A stretch of 64,000 nucleotides of DNA from an uncultured Bacteroidales bacterium (GCA_947290775.1 CAMYPM010000001.1:1-64000), one strand, 5' to 3'. Shown: positions 1 through 7,559, numbered from the stretch's first letter. Notes: generated by a model not told the origin, from the letters alone. Program-made: numbers and translations.

Positions 1-55
1 TTGCTAAGGATAGGGAAGAGCTTGCCATCTCTATATGTGTCATGGTTGTACTTAG

Positions 56-69
56 CCCAAGTTTCACGG
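56..69 (+). repeat. Left terminal inverted repeat of the IS
   Basis: CCCAAGTTTCACGG, the exact reverse complement of 2144-2157. It lies 46 bp beyond the transposase stop codon. Confidence 0.8.
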
Positions 70-114
70 GAGGGATCGTGTAATGGTTGCTGGGGGCGGG
101 CGGGAGCGTTTGAG

Positions 115-1995
115 TTATGGACTTTGTGTCCTACAGATTTTGATTTTCCTGAAGGGGGCTTCTCGTAAGCCTAGCTTTTGGTAGATCTCGGTGGCTTGTT
201 TCGAGGGCTTGCTACATTGTCGCATTTCGACCTTTTCGCCCAGCGGGTTGACGCCTTCGGTGGTGACTAACTTCTGTGTCGACATACGTCGGACGATCTC
301 CCGCCAGTAGCAGTTCTCGCCCTGCGCTTTTAGTCCACAGCGTATGGTGTTGACAACCCAGTAAGCGAGCAGGCCAAAGAAAAGATGGGCATCGCTGCGC
401 TGATCCGTCTGATGAAAGAGCGGGCGCAAGTGTAGATCCGTCTTGAGCTGACGATTCGTGCACTCTATCTCTCGGATCAAGTTGTAGTAGTCCCAGGTGG
501 TGCGCTCGTCTAGTGTACGGACGTTGGTGCGCAGGAAGTAAACGCCGTGACCGCCCTCCACCTTGGAGAGGTCTTTGATTTTCCAAGCCACCTCTTGCAT
601 CTCTAGGGGCTTCTCCTCACTGCGGATGTAGTCTATCTCGTAGTAGCGTGCAATCGACGGATAACGCTCTATGGCTCTGCCTGTTCGCTCCACAACTCTT
701 TCGTACTTCTTCGTGCCACCCTTCTTCTTGATCGCCTCGTTGATCTTGATCAACTCAGCCTCAAAACGACTGCGCCATTGCCTGTTCATAGAGGCTTCGG
801 TCATCGCTTTTGAGGGGGAGGTAATCTCTAGAAAATAGTCCTCATCGGGAGCCGTGTGCACCTCACGAAGCTTGATTTCTCGCTTGCTGGAGTCCTGCAC
901 GACGACACACTTGTGGTCCTCTCGGAGGGTGTACTCCTTCAGCCTCGTACGCGAGACGCAGAGGTAGTTGTAGCCCTTCGCTTTGATCTTCGTTAGGTTC
1001 TCCTCAGTGGCAATGCCCGCATCCATGACGATCAGCGTCTTTTCCTTTCTGGCAGGGCTTTTCTGAGCCAAGCTCTCAATCATATCGGGCAAAGACTTCG
1101 GGTCTGCCGTATTGCCCTCGAGGATCGAAGAGTAGCGAATGAACCCCTCTTTGTTGATGCACAGTGCCAAGACAAGGAGCTTGCAGTCGGAACGTTTTTC
1201 CTTGGAGCGACCAAACTTGCTCTTCTGGCTATTGCGCTTGCTTCCCTCAAAATAGAAGTTAGTCAAGTCAAACAGCATCAGCTTATTGTCTATATTAAAG
1301 AGGTGGTCAGTCATCATACAGAGATGCTGCTCGAGTTGCTCCTTGAGGGCAAAGAGCTGGTCGGTAATCGTGTAGAGCGCATTCCTGCCTGGAAGCCAAT
1401 CGGGGCGACCCGAGTAGAGCTCAGTAGCTGCCGAATTGTCACGCATGGTGAAGTAAGAGGCGTGCTCCGAGGTGGCGTAGACGGTGCGAACGATCAGTGC
1501 CGAGAGAGCTGTATGGATGGCCTGCTCGGACCAACCTTGACGCTTCAAAAAGCTCTCCAGCTCTAGCTTATCAATGGTTTGCTTGCAGAGCCACTCGGCT
1601 CCCACATTGCGAGCATCGGTGTGCTTGGCGGAGTCCAAGTCGATGTAGTGCTCCGCCTCCTTGCGAGCAGCCTGCTCTCGCTTGTCAAAGCGATCTATTC
1701 CGCCCTCCTGAATCATCCTATTCCACCACTCATCAGCCTTAGCTTGTTCGTGTTCAGTCAACCCATTGAGCCGTTCGCTGAAGAGCACCTTGGTGTGGCG
1801 ATTCTCAAACCTATTCGTCAGTGCACGAGCGATCTTTTTAGCCTGCAGGGCATCGATGGAGGGGTCGAAGCCAACGTTGAGCAGGATCAGCGAATGGACA
1901 TTTCCCCGTACATCACGGTAAGACTCCTTCAGTCGATAATAAGGAGCCTTCTCGCCGATGGCAGGGTTGAAACGGGTCTGAACATTTGCGTGCAT
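115..1995 (-). CDS. IS1634-family (IS4 superfamily) DDE transposase
   Basis: Cuts and joins the element's DNA ends. The frame opens at a GTG at 2022, but the ATG at 1995 gives a protein starting MHANVQTRFNP, a normal-looking start, so I use 626 residues. The DDE residues fit the family: Asp about 243 in LFDLTNFYFEG, Asp about 325 in LIVMDAGIA, and Glu about 511 in REIECTNRQLK, where the Glu is followed seven residues later by Lys as in the YREK signature. The frame is unbroken and full length, so the element could still be active. It is the only transposase gene in the window. Confidence 0.9.
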   Translation of the reverse strand: MHANVQTRFNPAIGEKAPYYRLKESYRDVRGNVHSLILLNVGFDPSIDALQAKKIARALTNRFENRHTKVLFSERLNGLTEHEQAKADEWWNRMIQEGGIDRFDKREQAARKEAEHYIDLDSAKHTDARNVGAEWLCKQTIDKLELESFLKRQGWSEQAIHTALSALIVRTVYATSEHASYFTMRDNSAATELYSGRPDWLPGRNALYTITDQLFALKEQLEQHLCMMTDHLFNIDNKLMLFDLTNFYFEGSKRNSQKSKFGRSKEKRSDCKLLVLALCINKEGFIRYSSILEGNTADPKSLPDMIESLAQKSPARKEKTLIVMDAGIATEENLTKIKAKGYNYLCVSRTRLKEYTLREDHKCVVVQDSSKREIKLREVHTAPDEDYFLEITSPSKAMTEASMNRQWRSRFEAELIKINEAIKKKGGTKKYERVVERTGRAIERYPSIARYYEIDYIRSEEKPLEMQEVAWKIKDLSKVEGGHGVYFLRTNVRTLDERTTWDYYNLIREIECTNRQLKTDLHLRPLFHQTDQRSDAHLFFGLLAYWVVNTIRCGLKAQGENCYWREIVRRMSTQKLVTTEGVNPLGEKVEMRQCSKPSKQATEIYQKLGLREAPFRKIKICRTQSP

Positions 1996-2143
1996 GACGC
2001 AAAGTAACAACAAATATTTCACCCAAAAGTGTCCTACAAATCGGAATTCGCCCCGCTCTCCGAAAGCCCCCTTTTGACACTCAGCGAGTTACTACTCTCG
2101 CCTCCTCAAGTTTCGCTGCAAAATGCCCCGAAATTCATTTTTG

Positions 2144-2157
2144 CCGTGAAACTTGGG
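2144..2157 (+). repeat. Right terminal inverted repeat of the IS
   Basis: CCGTGAAACTTGGG, the exact reverse complement of 56-69. Just inside it, 2105-2125 is an imperfect inverted copy of the same end (CTCAAGTTTCGCTGC...), so 2105-2157 can fold into an imperfect hairpin. The left end lacks this. Confidence 0.75.
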
Positions 2158-2288
2158 ATAGGGAGTCTTATAGCCTAGTTTTTTTTGCGTGGTCGTCTTC
2201 TCTTCCTCCGAGATGAAATAGTTGAGATGCTTCGCAGAAAAGAAGATGAGTAATCATCTACTGTCAAAAAACTGTTCATCCTTCACCT

Positions 2289-2320
2289 TTTGTCGCAAAA
2301 ACTACTATATTTGCGACAAA
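2289..2320. promoter_or_regulatory. Palindromic operator-like site upstream of the AbiEii remnant
   Basis: A perfect 11-bp inverted repeat, TTTGTCGCAAA (2289-2299) and TTTGCGACAAA (2310-2320), with a 10-nt AT-rich spacer. The element TATATTTG (2306-2313), a Bacteroidota -7 box, overlaps the right arm. AbiEi antitoxins are known to bind inverted repeats in their own promoters. Since the gene behind it is an AbiEii toxin relic, I infer that this is the old autoregulatory site of an AbiE operon whose antitoxin gene has been lost. Confidence 0.5.
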
Positions 2321-2337
2321 TAAATGTGCGAAATAGA

Positions 2338-2691
2338 ATGGATAGTATTTTCTCGGAAGAGCTTCGAATAGGTGTTGAGAAATGCGGATTGAACAATCTA
2401 TGTCAAGTTATCCCTGAACCAGATGGTGAAGGAGACGAGACTTATCCAGAACCAAGGAAAATACATATTGTCTATGACTCACTCTTTCAAAAATCCCCTA
2501 TCTGGAAGGTGAGGTACTCTTAGAGATTGGTGCACGCTCACTATTTGAGCCAACCCAACCAGCCGAAGTCAAAAGTTTAGTCTCAAGTCAGTTTGAGCAA
2601 ATAAATACAAGCGTTGTATCACCAATCATCACTACCATTTGAAATTCTATTGGAACAACTAAAGGAATTAGAAGATAGATTTCATGTATAA
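2338..2691 (+). pseudogene. Broken AbiEii/AbiGii-type nucleotidyltransferase toxin gene (fragments)
   Basis: Three fragments in two reading frames carry the middle and end of an AbiEii-like toxin, the nucleotidyltransferase of type IV AbiE toxin-antitoxin/abortive infection systems. Fragment one (2338-2523) reads MDSIFSEELRIGVEKCGL and includes PEPRKIHIVYDSLF. The frame then shifts near 2505, where EGEVLLEIGARSLFEP continues to SPIITTI and a stop at 2640-2642. A last piece in the first frame, LLEQLKELEDRFHV, ends at 2689-2691. The VLLEIGARSL and PEPRKIHI stretches are characteristic of the family as I remember it. The N-terminal catalytic part and the LEK-containing C-terminal stretch are absent, so this is dead. 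No antitoxin gene is visible, as the IS lies directly upstream. Confidence 0.65.
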
Positions 2692-2713
2692 ATGGATACT
2701 CTAAGGAAGCGTT

Positions 2714-3454
2714 ATGTACAGTTGTTATTCAAAGAATTTAGACGAATTAGTTGCATTAGTGATGCAAAATCAAGCAGAGAAGGTAATTGCTCTGATTGAG
2801 TCTGGCAAATTTAATAAGAGCCTTTTAGGGGATATTGGCTGTTGTGAACACCCCTTGCCATTGTATAAATTGTCCCTATGCAATATGATCTTGCTTGATT
2901 CTGACGGATGGAGAAGTGATTTCTTGCCTATAGTAGAGCGAAATAGACAGAACTGTAGGCTGTTATTAAATTACTGGAAGAAGAGGTGGAGCTATCCTAT
3001 TGACATGCCAATGGATTTTGAAACATATCAATGCGAATGCGCTCATTTCAAAGATTGGGATATGGATGAATTGCTTGATGGTGATATGAATGAGCTAATG
3101 GCAATGGGATATGATGAGAATGAAGTAGAACTATGCTATGCTGTATTGACCTACAAAGCAGATCTGATTCAAAAACAGATAGCCTTGGGGACGAATCCAG
3201 ATGTTTATATCTCAGCCTCTCTCGCTCCAGGCAAGGGAGAATCTTGTGATGGTGAAAGCTACAATGCTTTAGATTGTTGTAAGACATTCTATTGTGATGC
3301 TTTTGATTGTCACGGATTAGGTGTTTTTTGGAGTGATCCAGAGGTTAAGGGAGTTCAGGCTCGAGATGTATATTTGCTTTTAGAAGCGGCAGCCTATCAA
3401 GATCTAGAAGAGAGGTTGGAAAAACTAAAATATAGAGCAATAGATAATTGTTGA
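2714..3454 (+). CDS. Hypothetical protein, 246 aa, acidic and Cys-rich
   Basis: I do not recognise this protein. It is soluble-looking, with no signal peptide or membrane segment. An N-terminal helical stretch (LVALVMQNQAEKVIALIESGKF) resembles a single ankyrin-type unit. A strongly acidic middle follows (WDMDELLDGDMNELMAMGYDENEVE, residues about 116-140), then IALGTNPDVYISASL, again reminiscent of an ankyrin loop, and a Cys-containing tail. Such proteins occur as orphan immunity or accessory genes in Bacteroidota, but that is inference from context. The codons are clearly AT-richer than in the core genes to the right, and it sits between a dead toxin gene and a truncated gene, so it probably belongs to the mobile island. 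The start is the ATG at 2714. Confidence 0.6.
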   Translation: MYSCYSKNLDELVALVMQNQAEKVIALIESGKFNKSLLGDIGCCEHPLPLYKLSLCNMILLDSDGWRSDFLPIVERNRQNCRLLLNYWKKRWSYPIDMPMDFETYQCECAHFKDWDMDELLDGDMNELMAMGYDENEVELCYAVLTYKADLIQKQIALGTNPDVYISASLAPGKGESCDGESYNALDCCKTFYCDAFDCHGLGVFWSDPEVKGVQARDVYLLLEAAAYQDLEERLEKLKYRAIDNC

Positions 3455-3491
3455 ATGCAGTCCATTTTATCTGTGGATTTAATCATCAAAA

Positions 3492-3523
3492 TGCACATAA
3501 TCACTTGTGCATGATTATGTGCA
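3492..3523. repeat. Perfect 12-bp stem-loop downstream of the hypothetical gene
   Basis: TGCACATAATCA (3492-3503) and TGATTATGTGCA (3512-3523) with an 8-nt loop, CTTGTGCA. There is no T-tract on either side, so it is not a standard intrinsic terminator. It lies 38 bp after the stop codon at 3454. Confidence 0.6.
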
Positions 3524-3578
3524 GATTCAATAATTAGACACTGATTAACAGAGCGATATGTATCGCTTTAGTTGTCAA

Positions 3579-3612
3579 AATGGGGCTGTGTATCTTCTCT
3601 GCTAGCCCCATT
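3579..3612 (-). terminator. Hairpin between two converging genes
   Basis: AATGGGGCT (3579-3587) pairs with AGCCCCATT (3604-3612). On the minus strand the stem is followed by TTTG. It lies immediately past the stop of the truncated leftward gene (3615) and is plausibly its terminator, possibly serving both directions. Confidence 0.55.
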
Positions 3613-3614
3613 CT

Positions 3615-3977
3615 TTATATCTTCCATTTGGGTTTAGAGAAAACGACTTTGCTCATAATGCCTTTGTCCTCTGGTAGTTTATCTGAACTGTTATGGTTAG
3701 GAGCAAAAGAATTGCTTCGAGTTATTGATGAAGATGTAGAAATCTTTTGAGAGCCATTGGCGAAAGAGTGCTTATCGTTGTGTGTTTCCATTGAAAGACT
3801 ACTTTCAGTGTGTGGCTTCTCTTGCTGTAACTCCTGACTATTATTCTCCTTCTGTTCGTCCTCCTCTTCCTCTGATGGTGGAGCAATAGAAAGGGCTATC
3901 TTACGGTCAAGCTCTGAGGCCTTTGCCTTGAGATCCTCCTTTTTCCAGGCACCATTGGCAATGGCTTTATAGACATC
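3615..3977 (-). pseudogene. 3' fragment of an unknown gene, truncated by the palindromic element
   Basis: The open frame extends to a GTG at 4082, but everything before about 3977 is translation of the inverted-repeat element at 3978-4100 and is not native sequence. The surviving part starts near DVYKAIANGAWKKEDLKAKASELDRKI and then runs into a low-complexity tail rich in Glu, Gln, Asn and Ser, ending SKVVFSKPKWKI. The layout of a helical segment followed by a long disordered tail resembles C-termini of mobilisation proteins of Bacteroidota elements, but I cannot assign it. Either the element inserted into the gene or the 5' part was deleted with it. A hairpin directly downstream suggests the gene once had its own terminator. 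Confidence 0.55.
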
Positions 3978-4100
3978 CGCAATTTCCAGTAGTAAGTGCA
4001 ACACGAAGCGTACTAAAGCACCCACCCCTGGGGGCTCCCAGGGGTGGGTCGAAAGACTTAAATGATTACCTTCGTGTTGCACTTACTACTGGAAATTGCG
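3978..4100. mobile_element. MITE-like palindromic element with nested hairpin
   Basis: A perfect 31-bp inverted repeat, 3978-4008 and 4070-4100 (arms include AGTAAGTGCAACACGAAG and its complement), encloses 61 bp. Inside lies a second, GC-rich perfect inverted repeat: ACCCACCCCTGGG (4020-4032) and CCCAGGGGTGGGT (4037-4049), with a 4-nt loop. No coding capacity of its own. The outer arms recall the GTGTTGCACTT-type ends of IS30-family elements of Bacteroidota, from memory only, so this could be a deletion derivative or a MITE mobilised in trans. It truncates the gene at 3615-3977. Confidence 0.65.
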
Positions 4101-4319
4101 TTAATCGCTCAGTCAGGAGCTACACACTGGCGACAAGCGAGGGGTAGAGAGGTCCATGAGCTCATTATAACATAATGCGTCAGACCTGCCAATCTAGCTT
4201 AATCCAAATAGTAGATCGCAGTTTACCTCCTCCCGCTAGAGACTCTAGATAGACATTGAAAAGCATAAAACCATCGAAGTTGCTGAGTCAAATATCCGAC
4301 CAGTGATTTTCTGGGTGCG

Positions 4320-4361
4320 AAAAAGGGTGTAAACCACGTAACACGTTGATTTACACCCTTT
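4320..4361 (-). terminator. Intrinsic terminator of the tRNA-Ser gene
   Basis: On the minus strand AAGGGTGTAAA pairs with TTTACACCCTT across a loop of about 17 nt and is followed by TTTTT. It begins 5 nt after the 3' end of the tRNA. Confidence 0.8.
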
Positions 4362-4365
4362 ACTG

Positions 4366-4452
4366 CGGAAGCGGGGGGATTCGAACCCCCGGTACGGTTA
4401 CCCGTACGACAGTTTAGCAAACTGTTGGTTTCAGCCACTCACCCACACTTCC
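4366..4452 (-). tRNA. tRNA-Ser (anticodon GCT)
   Basis: The minus strand begins GGAAGTG and ends CGCTTCC plus discriminator G, forming a seven-pair acceptor stem with one G-T pair. The anticodon stem-loop is ACAGT TTGCTAA ACTGT with GCT at the anticodon position. A long variable arm (GTACGGGTAACCGTAC) and a T arm with GGTTCGAATCC complete the class II fold, 87 nt. CCA is not encoded. It reads AGC and AGT codons. It forms the boundary between the mobile island on its 3' side and core genes on its 5' side. Confidence 0.95.
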
Positions 4453-4504
4453 TTGAAAGCTGAAAAACCTTTGAGATTGTTTGTGGCAAACTCATTGGTG
4501 AGGA

Positions 4505-4533
4505 CAAAGGTACAAAAAGAATTTGTTTGGCAA
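4505..4533 (-). promoter_or_regulatory. Promoter of tRNA-Ser
   Basis: On the minus strand TTG (4531-4533), an 18-nt spacer and TACCTTTG (4505-4512) match the Bacteroidota -33/-7 consensus. The predicted start is about 45 nt before the tRNA. The rest of 4534-4786 holds no gene that I can support. Confidence 0.75.
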
Positions 4534-4786
4534 GCTATCCGCCCCATCCTCTTTTGAGCTAAACGGCAAAAATAGAGCTCTAAACGCCTCAAATCGCAAA
4601 AGCGTGCTTTGCCTGCTGCGATTGAGTTCACTCTTTGCTCTTCGGTAGCGAAGCCTTCTTTACAATCCTATTTTGAGAAGAGCCACACCCTTTAGCAGCC
4701 CTATGTGCAACCGGGCTCTATACTAAAGGAACATGAGGGGAGTGTATCGCTCTAACCGCCCGCTCCGTTAAATCTGCGCTGCGCAA

Positions 4787-6124
4787 CTACAGCGTCATAC
4801 TGAAGCCAATGCTGAGGAGCTGATTAATTTGCAATCGACTGCGCATTTCTTCTGTGCGGGGCGCTGCATCGTCATAACGAAGCTGCACATTTATACGCGC
4901 CGAAAAGAAGCGGGAAAAGGCATAGTTGAGACCATTCTCCCATTCCGTCTCCACTCGGTGATAGCTGGTATTATAGTACAAGTAGCTTCTCCACGATAGT
5001 TGACTGGTCACATCAAATATCATCTCTGCCTTAAGCATAGAACCGAAAGCACTGTAGGCGCGCTTGCCCTCCTTAAATCCATGCCGCTGCATGTCTATAT
5101 CTGTACGCATACTCCAGCGGAAGTCATAAGCCAAGGGGGCTAAATTGACATTAAGCCGCAAGCGGCGTCCGTAGTGATTCGGGAAGGATTTGTCCAACGT
5201 ATATTTCATACCTAATCCGACATTGACAATAATCGGAGAGAAGAGGTCAGATAGACGGGCCGTTTTATTCTCTTCCCGCATGGTAAACAGCTGCGTGCGC
5301 GCTTCCACGTCTAATGTATAGAAGAGATTTTCCACCGCTCTTACCCCGAAGTTACTGCGCAATTTGAGCAAATCCTCGGCCACGCGGAAGCGACTTACCG
5401 TATCGGCGGCACTGGTGAACACGCTCAGCCGCCAATCCAGCTCATTAAGCCACGAGATACGCTCCTTGTTATAATCCATCCGGAACAGCTGTTTGTTATA
5501 CAAATTGAGTGCGCTATTGCCCCCTTTATGCCAGTTTGGCGACACATAGTTCTCGGAAAACTGCACAATGCTCTCCCATCCGGGCTTCCAATAGCGTCGC
5601 TCCAAGCTGACCCCTATAGGGGGCTTTGGTATAGCTCCGTTCTCTATGGTAGAGGCTACTTTGAGTGAAGGATCCTCTGCCGATACGGTTTCCATCACAA
5701 AGCGTGAAGCGGCTAAATCGGCAGCCGAAGCGACCAAGAGGGAGGGGTTGCGAAGTTGGAAGCGCTCCATATTTAAGCGGTCTATTTCTGCTCCCTTCTT
5801 GAATTCCTCCACCGCTGTAATGCGGTAAGAAGTATCTTTTTGGGACGAACTGAGGGAGGGCCACTTAGCGCTTTCCACTTCAAGGTAATGCGACTCAAGC
5901 GGAATAGAGGTATTCACCAGCGGCATTTGAAGCCAAAGTGGCAAGGGAGAGCGATAATATGGGGAGGGGAGGACTATTATACGCTCATCGCGCAGTATGG
6001 CTAAGCGAGGATTCTCCTCCAAAGGGGGTAACGACTGATTATTTTGCGCTTGAACAAGCGATGTGGCGCCATGGCATAGCAGCACACATAGAACCAGAGA
6101 AAATATAGTACCTATTCGTGTCAT
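4787..6124 (-). CDS. DUF3078 family outer-membrane protein
   Basis: Secreted protein predicted to form an outer-membrane barrel; function unknown. Residues 1-27 are a signal peptide (VLCVLLCHGATSLVQAQ). The DUF3078 hallmark QFSENYVSPNWHKGGNS lies near residue 190. From about 200 to the end the sequence alternates short amphipathic strands typical of a beta-barrel and ends in FSMTL, a hydrophobic terminal strand. The N-terminal 170 residues look like a periplasmic or soluble domain. At 445 aa it is of usual length for the family. It is a single gene, with its own -7 box about 180 bp upstream and a tRNA cluster behind that. Confidence 0.8.
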   Translation of the reverse strand: MTRIGTIFSLVLCVLLCHGATSLVQAQNNQSLPPLEENPRLAILRDERIIVLPSPYYRSPLPLWLQMPLVNTSIPLESHYLEVESAKWPSLSSSQKDTSYRITAVEEFKKGAEIDRLNMERFQLRNPSLLVASAADLAASRFVMETVSAEDPSLKVASTIENGAIPKPPIGVSLERRYWKPGWESIVQFSENYVSPNWHKGGNSALNLYNKQLFRMDYNKERISWLNELDWRLSVFTSAADTVSRFRVAEDLLKLRSNFGVRAVENLFYTLDVEARTQLFTMREENKTARLSDLFSPIIVNVGLGMKYTLDKSFPNHYGRRLRLNVNLAPLAYDFRWSMRTDIDMQRHGFKEGKRAYSAFGSMLKAEMIFDVTSQLSWRSYLYYNTSYHRVETEWENGLNYAFSRFFSARINVQLRYDDAAPRTEEMRSRLQINQLLSIGFSMTL

Positions 6125-6304
6125 TTGTGTCTTCTACTACTTGAGTTCCTTACCTATTACCTTGTCCACCGTATTCCCCCGGTCATACGCATAAATACGC
6201 TTCGTAATCTCTTTGCCGGAAATATACTTAGAGGACGCTTAATCCATTCCAAGAGCTTTCCCTTTCAAGGGGCTCAACTTTCGCGTTATTCTACTATTCA
6301 ACTA

Positions 6305-6312
6305 CAAAGATA
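6305..6312 (-). promoter_or_regulatory. -7 box (TATCTTTG) for the DUF3078 gene
   Basis: TATCTTTG on the minus strand, a perfect match to TAnnTTTG. No TTG at the ideal spacing upstream. It would give a leader of about 175 nt. Confidence 0.5.
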
Positions 6313-6400
6313 GTGTATTCGGAAGGCATAAAAGCAGCAAATGCACCAAACACGGTACAAATAAGCTATAAACAAATAAAGTAGGGATAAAAACTCTGAA

Positions 6401-6487
6401 TGGTGCCCAGAACCGGAATCGAACCGGTACGGGTTTTACCCCATTGGTGTTTGAGACCAACGCGTCTACCTATTCCGCCATCTGGGC
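6401..6487 (-). tRNA. tRNA-Leu (anticodon CAA), CCA encoded
   Basis: On the minus strand GCCCAGA pairs with TCTGGGC, discriminator A, and the genome itself continues CCA (6401-6403). The anticodon loop CTCAAAC between TTGGT and ACCAA gives CAA. A long variable arm makes it class II. It reads TTG codons. Probably cotranscribed with tRNA-Gly located 117 bp upstream. Confidence 0.95.
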
Positions 6488-6604
6488 ATACAAAGGCACC
6501 TTTTCACTCACCTTGGATACCTTCTCGGTAGATATGCTTAACCATCCACCGAGGTAGAAAAAAACGCCTTATCGCCAGGCAACAAGACGCTTTGTAACCA
6601 AGAG

Positions 6605-6677
<73 letters not shown>

Positions 6678-6706
6678 ATTCGGGCCGTCTTTTTTGAACG
6701 GTGATG

Positions 6707-6736
6707 CAAAGGTACTACTTTATTTGAAAAAAACAA
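6707..6736 (-). promoter_or_regulatory. Promoter of the tRNA-Gly/tRNA-Leu unit
   Basis: TTG (6734-6736), 19-nt spacer, TACCTTTG (6707-6714) on the minus strand: a near-ideal Bacteroidota promoter about 25 nt before tRNA-Gly. Confidence 0.8.
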
Positions 6737-6759
6737 CAATTTCTAAGAAACAAAGTATT

Positions 6760-7341
6760 TTATCGGCTCGCTTCTTTTTGTTTGTCCAACAAAATAGTCG
6801 CTCCGGGGAGTCCTTGCCGACAGTAGGCAGCCAGAGCTTCATCCGTAATTTCTGCAGGCAGGTAGTGGCGATTACATTGAGCGATAAAAATAAATGGCTC
6901 AGCGTCCAAAATATGCTTTAGCAAGTAGGATGGTGTCGGGTCTTCGGAGAGAGCTGCATACTGTTCGTAGGTCATATCGAGGAACGCACTTTGCTGCGTT
7001 ATTCCTCGTCTATCCCACAAGAACCCGTTTCCCAAATCGATAGGTTTAGCAAAGTGTGGGGCAGTGCCCAGATCAAAGCGCGAAGGATAAGAGACGATCT
7101 GCGTTTTGTCATTAGAGAGTGTCACCGGTACATACTGCGAATAATCTGCACGAGTCCGATACACTACTATAGGTGCCACCATTTGCTGAGGCGAAAAGCC
7201 AATGGGTTGTTTCATGGGTTCATCGTTTGGCGTTGTTACATCCATAGGCATCCCACAGATCAATTTCTTTTTCGATCCGCAGCCGGCGCAAAGTACCAAC
7301 ACTGAGGCGGTAAATAGGGAGATAACTAAGAAATGTTTCAT
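6760..7341 (-). CDS. Hypothetical lipoprotein, 193 aa
   Basis: A lipoprotein signal peptide ends in the lipobox VLCAGC, with the acylated Cys at about residue 21, followed by GSKKK. The mature part (about 172 residues) has no domain that I recognise. It contains a proline-rich segment (MPMDVTTPNDEPMKQPIGF) and a mixed alpha/beta C-terminus, LLKHILDAEPFIFIAQ. It lies 20 bp behind the small membrane protein gene at 7362-7559 and shares its promoter, so the two probably work together at the cell envelope. The function cannot be told from sequence. Confidence 0.75.
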   Translation of the reverse strand: MKHFLVISLFTASVLVLCAGCGSKKKLICGMPMDVTTPNDEPMKQPIGFSPQQMVAPIVVYRTRADYSQYVPVTLSNDKTQIVSYPSRFDLGTAPHFAKPIDLGNGFLWDRRGITQQSAFLDMTYEQYAALSEDPTPSYLLKHILDAEPFIFIAQCNRHYLPAEITDEALAAYCRQGLPGATILLDKQKEASR

Positions 7342-7361
7342 TTGTTCTCTTGTAGGAATGA

Positions 7362-7559
7362 TTATCGTTGTCGACTGTTTTTGCCTATAAAATAGCTCAT
7401 AAAGATTAGATTCAGTACCAGTAGTCCCGAGATCATCAGATAGTACTTCCTCATCTCAGTGGGCACGAAAAAGAGTCCTACAATAAGTGCCACAATAACT
7501 GCAGCAGCGAAGATCAGCATGATCTTCATTATCTTATTTGTTTTTTTTCTTCTTTGCAT
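7362..7559 (-). CDS. Small membrane protein, 65 aa
   Basis: Two predicted membrane helices, IMLIFAAAVIVALIVGLFFV and YYLMISGLLVLNLIFMSYFI, joined by a short PTEMRK loop, with a basic N-terminus (MQRRKKTNK). The frame continues upstream to a GTG at 7583, but that codon overlaps the -7 box at 7581-7588, so the first possible in-frame start in the transcript is the ATG at 7559. First gene of a two-gene operon with the lipoprotein at 6760-7341. Function unknown. Confidence 0.7.
   Translation of the reverse strand: MQRRKKTNKIMKIMLIFAAAVIVALIVGLFFVPTEMRKYYLMISGLLVLNLIFMSYFIGKNSRQR

Larger units (their letters stand above)
56..2157 (-). mobile_element. IS1634-like insertion sequence, apparently complete
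   Basis: A single transposase gene fills the element. A perfect 14-bp inverted repeat, CCCAAGTTTCACGG at 56-69 and its reverse complement at 2144-2157, brackets it, giving an element of about 2.1 kb, within the size range of the IS1634 family. I see no convincing target duplication in the bases just outside (left flank ends CTTAG, right flank begins ATAGGG), so the exact outer edge or the age of the insertion is uncertain. A 10-bp direct repeat, GTGTCCTACA, lies at 126-135 and 2029-2038, close to both ends of the transposase gene. Confidence 0.8.

Noticed and set aside
212-586. Open frame of 124 codons on the minus strand inside the transposase gene
   Set aside because: It overlaps the transposase in another frame and has no protein-like features.
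2281-2313. Complete promoter (TTTG at 2289-2292 with TATATTTG)
   Set aside because: The spacer is only 13 nt, too short for the Bacteroidota consensus; only the -7 match and the palindrome are claimed.
4431-4631. 66-codon frame overlapping the tRNA-Ser promoter
   Set aside because: It runs through the tRNA 5' end and its promoter; not a gene.
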